DNA from: Paragordius varius
Taxonomy: Eukaryota; Nematomorpha
Length of the DNA: 64,000 bases
NCBI GenBank assembly: GCA_964247055.1
Contig: OZ176057.1
Span: 2,232,001 to 2,296,000 of the forward strand
Direction of reading: 5' to 3'
In this document: piece by piece, positions 33,010-44,100 of the stretch
Layout: every line of letters begins with the position of its first letter
Position numbering within the stretch: the stretch's first letter is position 1
Notes under the pieces: model-generated
Database searches by the model: none
Told to the model about the DNA's origin: nothing
Seen by the model: only the letters and a program-made list of their open reading frames with translations
Program-made: the position numbers and the translations under genes

Positions 33010-34636
33010 AATAAAATTAATAATTAATCCATTAATAATCATATATTTTTTTTAAGACACCAGTAAAAACTAATTATTAAATTTGTGCTTATGATATTAA
33101 AACAATTTTTATATCTTACTTTTGTTCTAGCCTATATTTTGGATTATGTTATGGTATTTTGAATTATGAAAGAAACGGTATAAAAACACTCCTTCGAAAT
33201 AAATTGATGATGTCGAACAGTACTAATACGTGAGAATATGTAAAAATTCGTACACTCAAATTTAAAATTTGTATTTTTATTAAAAAAACCTAAATTTGAT
33301 GTTTTTAAACATTTTAAATGTTTTATTCCGTTTAGACCATACTTCAAATTCAGAAATCGCTTAATAAAATTTACAAAATTTAGAGCATATGTATTTTTAA
33401 TGATAAATTTTTATTCCATAATCTAGAATATACTATTTACAGTTCAAATTCACCCTTGAACAATACAAACCCTCGAACAATTAAAATTCATCCTAAAATA
33501 AAGTATGTGTTTTTTAGAATTTAAAATTAGCTTTATTTATAATATGTTTAAAATATAAAATTCTGTTTAAAATTAATATAATGCTGAAAAATAAATAGAT
33601 AATGTCGTAAAAATATATTTCATATTATTGGTTATATCCCTAAAACACATGATTTATTTTTAGGGTGAATTTGAATTGTTCGAGGGTGAATTTGAATTGT
33701 AAATAGTGTACAATTGTTCTTATTGCAGCCTTTATTCAAGAATACCAACTAATATTATAACCAAAAATTTGATACTTCGGAACTAAATCTAAAATTTAAT
33801 ATAATTATAATTTTGGCCTTTAATATATATATTAAAAAATAATTTTGTCTTTAGCTTTTACCAAAAAAAATTTAATATGTTGAGTGCAATTGTTGATGCA
33901 TGAAACATATACGAAAAAAGTGGAAGTATCGTAAAAATTAATTTATACGGACAAAAACGTAAAATATAAAGACAAATATTTTTTCTAAAAAACTATACTT
34001 TTTTTAATCTTATTTTTTCCCATATAAATTATTTAATTACTAAAAATATATAATTGATTGTGTCACCAATAAACATCTCTATTAATAATTATTTTTATTA
34101 AAAAAATCAAAATTAAAAGAGTATGGTTATTTTTTTTATAAAAATATTTGTCTTTATATTTTTACGGTTTGTCTGTATAACTATAATTTTTACTGTAACT
34201 TTCGTAAATGACTCTTAAGCCCTAAAATAAACAAAACATTGAAAATCCTGATCATTTTATTTTACAAGAATTACATATTTTTTCTCAATAAATTTTTTTG
34301 TATCACTCTGTTATAGTAAAGTATTTCACTATTCTTTTAAAATGATTTTATATATTCTGAAAAACTAATATTTTAATAATTTTGTCTGATTAGTTTTTAC
34401 GCGTTTACAGTCCCAAAAGAATGAATTAAAACCAATCCCAATCTTTATCAAGATACAGAACATTTAACGTAACTTTGGCTGTGCGAATCAAAAAACATAT
34501 TTGCATTTAACAAATATTGTATGTTTAATTTTATCTTGCGAAAATTTTATGCATGTTTTAGGATTTACCTATTTTTTAAAAGGGGTTAGACTTCTTTTAG
34601 TGTCAAAAGATTAAAGCAACTTCCAAACCTTTATAT
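33010..34636. other. AT-rich intergenic DNA with one family A MITE
   Basis: Apart from the family A MITE at 33428-33710, nothing recognisable. A weak inverted pair (ATTTTTACGG / CCGTAAAAATT-like) flanks 33930-34200, around repeated TAAAGACAAATATTTTT-type sequence, and may be another foldback relic. Confidence 0.4.
33428..33710. mobile_element. Family A MITE (intergenic)
   Basis: Ends TATACTATTTACAGTTC and GAATTGTAAATAGTGTA. Arms of TTCACCCTTGAACAA-type units; AT-rich centre. Confidence 0.78.
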
Positions 34637-36876
34637 CAGTGGTACTCACCAAAAAAATTTGACGGGCCAAATAAAATTTAATTTTTTTTCGAGGGCCATG
34701 AACCTTATAATGGCAAAAATATCATAGCTATTTGACCTATATGCACACATTTATACTTTAAATCAGCAAAATGAATTTTTGGGGGATCGTATGCAAATCC
34801 AGCTAAAAACTCGTTTTGCACCATTTAGTAATTAAAATATTTTGAGAACAACATTTATTTTGAAAACAACATTTATTTTGATATTAACAAATAATTTTGG
34901 ACAAGCTTTCGCCTCATGACAGACCTAATACTTCGTCCATATGATCATCGGTTAAGCTATTTCTGTATGTATTCTTGACATACTTCATTTTTGAATATGT
35001 CGTCTCACACCTTTAAGTTGAGGGAAAATAGGATAACTTGACCACATTTTTTTAAATTGTCATATTTATTTGGCACATCTTGCCAAAATTCCGCATATCT
35101 TTCTTCTCTACGATTCTCCTTGAACATAGCCTCTAAAGTGGATTCATTTTTAAAATGTACGAATTCTTCAATGATATGCGTGCACCTGATCAAAACTGAA
35201 ATGCTCAAATTGCTTAATATTGGATATATCCATATGCCATGGATATTCAACGAGTTTTTTGCAATTTTTTATATTTCTTAATTCTTGAAATTTGATCTCA
35301 TTAGACAAAAATTTTATAATTGACTATTATTAAATTAATCTCCGCGGTAATTTCCATATTTTTTTCATGAATCGTTTTAAGTGTTGGAAAATATAGGAGT
35401 GTTTTATTTATAAAATCTTGTTTATACATTATTAATTTTTCCTCAAAAAATATTAGCGAATTTGGTTATTATTTTTCTCCGTTGAAGACTTGTATTAAAA
35501 ATTCTAAGTTTATAAGTAATGAAGGTAGGCTAAGAAAAACCCACCATTTGTCACTATTAATTTCCTCGTCAAACTATCTGTTATCTGTTATAAATAATAG
35601 AATTTCTTGTCTTGAAACAAATAATCTATTTAATACTTTGATAAGGCTTGGCATCATCATTCACTGAGGATATATTTCAGAAGGTTTTTAAATTTACGGC
35701 GGTTGAATTCTCTGCCACGGATGTGATTAACTATATCCACAACCGTTTTAATTACTTAATTGAGTGATTCATCTTTTACGCACGAAATCAAGTTTTGCTG
35801 CTAATATTCATTGGTAAAATTTCTAAATATTCCTCGTTGATTATGTTGTCGTTGGAATATCTCCGAAGAGCGCAGATTGAGTGGTTGAACTAATATTAGT
35901 GCTAGAATCAATAGCAATGCCAAAATATTTGCAGTTTTTCAGAGCTATTGTTAAGATAGATAAATCTTCGAGCACATATTGAATCAGAAAGGTAAAGTTT
36001 TTTTAATTTGCCTCATGATTTCTTAATTATAAAATTAATCTAAAAGGTGCAATCATTTATTAGACAATTTAGATGGGAATCAGTAAACGGATTCATATTT
36101 TTTTCTAAAATATATCAAATTTCATACGATGCAAATGTTACAGCTTTTTCCTGGGAGAAAGCTATAGACATAATAAATTTTTCTTTCTGGTATAATTCCT
36201 TAATCTTTTTATATTTTTCGCCTCATGATTTTCTGGTAATTTATAAAAATGATGGATTGTAAAATGACTTTCAATAATATATTAAGGCAGATAAAACAAC
36301 AAATAATTTGTCTTCCCATTAAAGGAACGATTTTCATCGGATAATTTACCTTTTTTTAGCATTAGATGTCATCCTTTGAATTTATGTTTAAATATTATGT
36401 AATTTTTTAAAAAAATAGGAGTATAATTTGAATTATGCTAAAAAACAGGTCGAAATTTGATGATGTTAATTTGAAAAATATTTTATGGGAATGAGTGATA
36501 AAAAATGATGCAGGATAGCAATGAAAAGAATATGTATAAGTTGGAAGGCTTGCTTAAATACAAAAAAGGAGGGCAATAAAAATTTCAAAATAGAAAAGAA
36601 AATAGAATACAGAAACAGAAACAACATAGGCTTAAATTTTGAAATCATTTTAATGTAGGGAAATGTTTCCACCTTTCAAATTGGGTAAAAAATAAATATT
36701 ACCAAAATATAATCCAAATAAAACAAATTGATATTAAAATAAGCAAATATTTATTTATGTTTATTTTAAAAATTCATCAATAAAAAAATAATTTAAGTAT
36801 CAATATGGTCATAGGGCAATTTTAAAGCACTCTTAGGGCCGCAGGCGGCCCGCGGGCCGCGGTTTGAGTATCACTG
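34637..36876 (-). mobile_element. hAT transposon with degenerate transposase and perfect 8-bp target duplication
   Basis: Terminal repeats CAGTGGTACTCACC (left) and GGTTTGAGTATCACTG (right, inverse CAGTGATACTCAAACC) are flanked by identical 8-bp CTTTATAT on both sides (34629-34636 and 36877-36884), diagnostic of hAT. On the minus strand the hAT dimerisation end is readable near 34920-35010: C-E-T-T-Y-S-K-M-K-Y-V-K-N-T-Y-R, then L-T-D-D-H-M-D-E-V-L. The fragment upstream (35005-35250) reads N-K-Y-D-N-L-K-K-C. This places it with the GTF2I-repeat/ZBED-like hATs. The transposase is interrupted by stops and frameshifts and is not functional as read. Confidence 0.85.
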
Positions 36877-36884
36877 CTTTATAT

Positions 36885-37719
36885 TATCAGTTAAATATAC
36901 CTTGCTTTTATCCTCCAGTTTACAGAATTCAAAAATTAGCAATATTTTTAGTTGTGCCACTGTGATTTATAAGTCTACTAAGAGCAGACTTATGATGAAT
37001 GTATGATATTTATTCATAAGTAAACATATGTAGCATACGGCCTTAAGCATAAGGACGTACACATAAAGCAAGGACGTAAGTATTACTAACTTAAACATGG
37101 ATCTTATTAAGCTAATATTGTCAACGAGAACGAATATTTTATGTTGAAAAATTATAATTTAAATTATCCTATATTATTTAATCAAAATTTTCGATACATG
37201 GTAAGGATCTTTTTCAATGGATTAACTAAAAACAAAAGAATATAATGATAAAATATAATTAAAACAAAATTCATAAAATAATTATAAATTTAAAATCTAA
37301 CCTTGATTCGTATTAGATAAATTTATATTATATCATTAGAAAGATATAAGTTATAGCATGAGAAATAAACTAGTATTATTTTTATAGAATCCATATAAAA
37401 ATTTAATTTTTTAATTGGTTGTGAGATGTGGAGGCATCAATTGCGCCTCACATGGCCAAATTCATATATAATCCAATAACACTAGTCAACAAGGTTTTGC
37501 ATAACCCCATTTTTTCCATTTTCTATTACCTAATTGTATAGAAAGGCCAAAACAAAAATGAGGGCGTCAATGGTTTTTTGTTTAAATTTATATTGTTTAC
37601 TAGCGTAAATCTGGTGCTGCTACGCAGCACGAGGAAGTTCTTCGGACTTCTCGGGGGGGGGCTATTTAAAAAAAAGGACAATAAAATGATCCACATTTGT
37701 GGATTATTTCGAAACATTA
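36885..37719. other. Intergenic, with paired GC-rich hairpins
   Basis: Mostly AT-rich. At about 37613-37665 two hairpins stand side by side: GTGCTGC/GCAGCAC with a three-base loop, then a GAGGAAGT/ACTTCTC stem, followed by a G9 run. They sit just before the satellite-bearing repeat and share with it the TTGTTTACTRG sequence (37597 and 37751). Confidence 0.5.
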
Positions 37720-39235
37720 TTTAATAGCTAACGGTGCATTCATACTAATATATTGTTTACTGGTGTAAAGGCCCCAAATTGGGCTAACGAAAAAAAACCG
37801 CTATACTATAATTTTTACCTTTTTATGGGTAATATATAAAGCCTTTATTGAACACATATGGCTTCTTAAATTTTTTGAAAATTAACTCCACACGCCATTT
37901 TATGGCGTCTCAGTTTTAAACCGGTAAACCCCTACCGATAGGCCTATATGGAAAAAGCGCTAAGTTAAATTTTTTGCCTTTGTAGGGAATATTTTTAGAA
38001 TCATCTTTGAGACCATCGTCTCATAGGTTATTCGAAAAAATATCTCAACACTATAAATCGTTAGATGATGGCATATTTTTAGGGCATAAAGGCTCAAAAT
38101 TAACGGCTAAGAAAAAAGGCCTGACCTTAATTTTAACCTAGTTACGGGTAATATATCAAACTTTAAATTAGCTCATATGGCATAAATTTAAATAATTCCC
38201 AAATAACGCAATATCTATATAGTGGCACAATTTTTGGCGGGCAGCCTCTTACCCAGAGGTAGGTATAAAAAAGCGTCGGGCAAAATTTTTATCTTTATAT
38301 GGGGAATATCTGGAATTATAATGTCCATATGTTCCTATAAGTTCTTGGAAATATTACATGCTCTAAACCAAAATATTGTCCTATGGTGGCGATTTTTGAG
38401 GGCGTAAACCTTTTCTTAGCGACTCATTGAAATAACCCCCTATACAATATTTGTTTTTTAACTGGTAATAAATATTTTAGGCCCTTATAGAACTCACATA
38501 GTCTCATAATTTTTCTAAAACTTGGCTCCAAAGGCATGCTGTACCGATATAGTCACGCATTTTTAAGCGGGTAGCCCTCTAGCTTAAGCTTCTTCAACGG
38601 CTAATTTACAACCGCTCGACTCAAATTTTTGCCTTTTTACAAGTAATATTTCAGGGCCTTATCAAACTTATACTGCCTGATTTCTGAAAATTAACCCCTA
38701 AACAACGCAGTTTTAATATGGTGGTGGGATATGACGGGTCAGTTTTTCGCGGGTAGGTCCTTACCCAGCAGCTATCATCAAAAAAGCGCTTGACTAAAAT
38801 TTTTTCCTTTTAACAGGGAATACCTGGCCTTATTAAATTTATACGGCCTCATACCTTGGGCGAAAAATAGTTTGAAAAAATGGCATTTTACGGGTGGGGG
38901 GGGCGGGTAAAAAGAAGGCCTAAAATAAAAAAGCGAGGCGACTATGTTAGGCGCAATCGAAATAAAGTGAAATAAAATCATACTTAAAATTGATTGGTTT
39001 AGGACTTCCGGAAAATTGTCTCAAAGACACGATTTTTGTGAACTGTTTAAAAAAGCCTATTAACGGAGTGGACCTGAACTGGGAGACTAAGTCAAAAAAA
39101 GGCGGAGCTATTGTCGCGGCATTCATTAATGATTATTTTTTTTCGATATTTGGATTTGAATGGGTCTACCGGTTTTCCGGAAACAAATAACAAAGCCAAC
39201 ATTTTCCATTTTTATAAATATATAGATTATGTATT
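37720..39235 (+). repeat. Satellite-bearing dispersed repeat, copy 2
   Basis: Starts near GGTGCATTCATACTAATATA and TTGTTTACTGGTGTAA. Anchor sequences recur near 37812, 37971, 38131, 38286, 38449, 38635 and 38801 (spacing about 155-186). The conserved non-satellite tail runs from about 38930 (GCGAGGCGACTATGTTAGGC) to 39225 (CATTTTTATAAATATATAG). It is the most complete copy, since both ends can be seen. Confidence 0.82.
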
Positions 39236-40492
39236 TAATTAAAAATACAATTATTCCTCGTGGTCATATATACATTTGAGATTTTACAGGCAGAAATTTC
39301 ATTATAATTTTAGAACATAGATTTTTAATGCTATAAACTATATCAATAAATATATGTATACAATAGATAAAGATTTAATTTATTTATTTTATTATACCAA
39401 TATATATTAAAAATTATAATACAAAATAACTTATTCTCATAAATAAGAGTGTGGTATCTTTTGTTAGATGTGTTACTGTGATTTAGTATGGTTACACTCT
39501 ATATTAAGTTAATTGCCGTGTTAAACTAAAAGATTTATAATCATTAGATCATAGTATCTAAAACATCATTATTTTCATGAGAACATATCCTTTGCTTTTG
39601 TATCTTCATCTTTTTGTGTTCTGGGTAAAAATTTACTGTTAAGATCCTATATCTGAAATTCAAAATATACCGCATCCAATGATATATAAAAATAAATAAT
39701 ATCCACTAGGCATAATTAACATGGTTTTTTTAAGAATTAACCGAATATAAAAACCCTAATAAGCCCAAAAAAGAATAAATTCCAACAAAATAAATATAAT
39801 AGGGCGATGGTTTATGCATCTTTTATTATATATATACTTGTTTTAAATAGCTATAAAAACCCTAAATTTTTTAAAAGATAGAGTTTATTACGCTTTTTTA
39901 AATGACATAAATTTATAATAAATTTTTTATTTTAAGGTTATATTTAATTTTTTGTTATTTTTCGGTTGTTTTTGAAAAATTTATATCTATATATTCTGAT
40001 TGGCGAATCAAAATAATTTCAGATTCGGGTTATAGAACACTGAAATTAGTTTAAATTTTAAATTTTGAGTGGTGGCGCTCGAACAAGTTCAAATTTATCG
40101 ACTAGTGTAATTATACAAAATTTTTAAATTCAGGTTGGGACAGAGACGGAGACTAATATTTATGGCCTTTTACTGCTCCCCTTCAAATTATTATAGAAAC
40201 AAAAAAAATAATGTCTATTACCTTCAAATTTTCAATACACAATGTTTAGAATACAATTAGGCTAATTGTAAAATAAATCAAAATTACATTGGTGATATTC
40301 TACGATACTCGAAAACCGATGTCAGAAAAAGATAAATTACCGACGAAAAATTATGGTCTAATAAAAATATGGTATACCATAATTAGGACACATTTATAAG
40401 TAGTAATGGTTTCATATTCTTTTCCAATCAAATATTTTTACAAATAAAGTTTTGTGTGTATGAAAAAATCCAAAAATAAATTTATATAACAA

Positions 40493-40578
<86 letters not shown>

Positions 40579-41003
40579 ATATATAATTTATTGCAGCAAT
40601 ACTAGCTTATATAAATTTAAATGAAAAAAATTAGGTAAATATTATTTTATTGTTATAAACATTTTTGAGAAATATAAGTCTAGATTTATTAAAAATAATA
40701 TATTTATAGCCTTTTGCAATAACAAATATAATAGCATAGATATTTTTCTCGCCTTTACTAATTTTTATTATATTTAACGCAAAAATATATATTGATATTA
40801 CCCCACATTTATTTACTATTGGGTGTGAAAATAATTTCGCAAAAATACCTGTTTAAATTTTGGTAAAACGAATGTTTATTTCCCCAAAACACTTTGGTTT
40901 TTATTTTATATTTTTTTATAAAAAATCTTAAACTATTTACATTCGAGTTTTTGTTAGCCAGAAAAATAAAGAAAATTTTATATCGATTTCGGAATCAAAC
41001 ATT
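39236..41003. other. Region upstream of gene 2
   Basis: AT-rich, with a pure (AT)n microsatellite at about 40497-40570. No promoter element can be singled out in this composition and no coding signal is seen. Confidence 0.4.
40497..40570. repeat. (AT)n microsatellite
   Basis: About 37 uninterrupted AT dinucleotides, followed by GTATGTATATATATA. Confidence 0.95.
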
Positions 41004-41121
41004 ATGTATCAAAAAATGTTTTGTGTCTATTTAATCACCGCTTTTATCATAAATTTTACACTGCAACTTCAAGTAAGGGGCAAAATAATTTCCGATGGAT
41101 TAGAGAGAATACCGCATTCTG
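41004..41121 (+). CDS. Gene 2 exon 1: signal peptide
   Basis: Starts M-Y-Q-K-M-F-C-V-Y-L-I-T-A-F-I-I-N-F and runs to R-I-P-H-S; a short basic N-region then a hydrophobic core. The exon is too short to stand out as an open frame. The donor TTCTG/GTAAAT in phase 1 matches the phase-1 acceptor of exon 2. A second good donor (CTTCAA/GTAAGG, phase 0) lies inside and would not match exon 2. Confidence 0.55.
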
Positions 41122-44100
41122 GTAAATTTTATTTTTTCACATTAAAAATTAAAAATATTTGGGGTTTAGGCTAACTTTAAAAGATCATTATTTTTAAATA
41201 AAAAAGATGTCAAGTCTACAAAACTTACAAATTTATTAGGGGCATCCATATTTTATTTGTATATAAATATATATGATTGGGGTACGAAATGATTTAAAAA
41301 TGTGTAATTAAGAGGCTTTTAACCCCATATTTTACAATCGGGATTCCCAAACATATTATGAATTACCAAGATGTCACTTTTTAAGGTTTTGGATTAAATT
41401 GAAGCTAAATGTTAGTATATATCCTTAAAATTTTCGAGAATATTACAGGCTTTTTGCGAAAAAATATTTAAGTGTGAATAGGGCTCATAAAAACAATTTA
41501 ATTTTAAGAAATATTATAACTATTCCAATTCTCTTAAACAAATTAAATCCACCCTTATACATTTAAAATGCCCTAAATCTTCAAAATTTTAACCATGATT
41601 ATATTATCATTATCGTCTAAAATATATAATATACTTAATTTATAATGACATAATATTTGTATTACACATATTTGTTTATTATTTCTGTATTTTTTATAAA
41701 TTTCGTTTTCATAAATTTAATCAGTTTTTATACATAATGGTCAATTTCAAATGCAACTTTTGACATTGTTGAAACAAGATTTTTAAGTTTTGCTGGTTGA
41801 ACATTAGATATAGATGTGTTAATTAATCTTTATTACCTTTTGATTAAGTTTTATAAATAGAGCAATGACACTAACCAAAAAAATTAAAGAACCGCAAAAA
41901 TATTTATCTTGGCTCAAGAACCGTGAGCCATATAGTATCGATTAAAATTTATAGCTTTTTGACACGTTTGCAGATTATATGTAAAATAAATATAATAAGA
42001 TATAAATTATTTAGGGCCATAAAATGCTCTTTTAAGTTGTATGCGGCCCTTTGGACGTGGTTTAAAAACCCTTGCCCTGGAGAATATTAATTTTGAATAT
42101 TTTAAAAATTTATATTATTGAGCCAAATTTTAAAATATGCATTTAGCTTCTGGGCGCAAAATAGAAGAAAAATTTTATACAAAAACTTAAGATTTTATAC
42201 ACTTATCTCAATTTTTTGCCCTTTTTTACTTTGATTTTTTACAATGTAAACAATAATATCTAAAAAAACTAATGTCTATGGTTTAAATAAATAATCATCT
42301 TCTAAATATATATATTTAAGCAGAACATTTTTGTAATTTATTAATAAGTCAGCTGTATACCATTATTTATACACAAACCTAACATTTTTCCAGCAAACAC
42401 AACATTTTTTACTCTTTTTGGAGAAAAATGTTGCGTTTGCTTTTAAAAATACTTTTGTTTAAAAAAATGTTGTTTTCTGATAAAATGTGCGTTTTAAAAA
42501 TATGTTGCGCTTGGTTAAAAAATGTTGTTGTCACTGAAAAATGGTAAAAATTTCAATCGGGTTTTGAAGCTATCCAATTTTAGACCCTAAAAATGGAAAA
42601 CCGTAAAATAATGTAACCTTTTTTATCACATAATGGATAAAAATGTTTGAAATTACCTTACAACAACATTCAAAACAGTAGTTAATATTTTATGATATGA
42701 TGTTTAAATTACCCCAAATGTCATCGTGTATAAAAAATGATATATAAGTGTTAAAAGTGTTACCATTGTAGTAAATATGGATTTTTTATAATGGATTTGA
42801 TATTTTTAATAAAAAGAGTAAATCTATTTGTATTCACAAATGTTATTTCCATATATATCGCCTCTAAAATAATGAATAAAATATTTTTGATAACGCTTAA
42901 GAGCTCAAAACAAGTCAGCTCTAAGTATTTTACACATTATTTTATATGGTTCCTCGTTATAAAAACTTATATATTTCTGGCTTTTAACACTTCAATCACA
43001 ATGATGCATTCATGTGTAATTCGATGCGAATCGGGTAGTTAAAAACTTGGCATGAATATAAAAAATTATAAATATCACCTGATATAGTTTACTTTGTGAA
43101 AAAAACTGATAGGTGCAGGAGTTAAATACAATATTGGTTTGATTATAGATTAAATTATAAATTATATATTAGAAGTTATAAACTTAGATTATACAAAATA
43201 AAAAATAAATATTTCCTGATTTTTTAATTTTTGGCACGAAACAGTAAACTTAATTTAGGTTTGATCCTTAATATATAATTTTACGATGTCATATCTATTC
43301 TGACATGTAAAAAAAATTTTGATTCAAACTTTAAAATTTTGACCTGATCAACCTATCAAAATTATCAATTAAACAAAATTACTTTGTAGCAACTTTCAAA
43401 AATATCTACTCTTACATAAATCTGGGGTGTCCAAAACAAATGGTGGGCCACCTTTGAAACATATATTGTCATTCATGGATAATTTAAATTTAAAACATAT
43501 GACTGTAAAATGCCAAGACAATATTAGATTTTTTTTATTTCGTTATTGTTTAGATATATAAATTTTACCAAGTTTTGTCAAAATATTTTTGCCAATAATT
43601 GATTTCCAATTTTTTGTGGGCCGCACAAAGAGTCTCGGATGGCCGCATGCGGCCCGCAGGCCGTGTGTTAAGCACCTTAATATAAACTTACCAAAACAAA
43701 TTATGGGCTGTTATTTAAAAATCATTATATTTTAGCAAGCCAATTTTATTGTTGATTTTGGGGTGGATCTTTAAAATATATATATTTAGGTGATAAGTAT
43801 GGTTATAAGTTATCAAATAATGATATGAGATATATATACACACACTTGTGCAAAAAAGATTATGAGATAGCTTGTGACCAGCTAATACATTTGCCGCAAA
43901 AATGTGAATTTGTTAACGACTTAGTTTTTTTAAGGGAAATCGGGCAAAAAGTAATAATTAAGGATAATTAATAATAATTCAAATATGATATAAGTTGATA
44001 TATTATGGTTTATTATCATTTGAGATATTTTTAATATATAAATAGCCTAAAGTCATATAGTTAGGGTTTATATAAAATCTCAGTTCAAACGATGGCGTTC

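Noticed and set aside
35005-35281. Independent small genes on both strands
   Set aside because: The minus frame is part of the hAT transposase remains; the plus frame is its shadow.
42791-43042. Possible signal or membrane exon of gene 2
   Set aside because: Hydrophobic but lysine/isoleucine-rich as any AT-rich frame; the exon at 41004 is a better signal peptide and joins exon 2 in phase.
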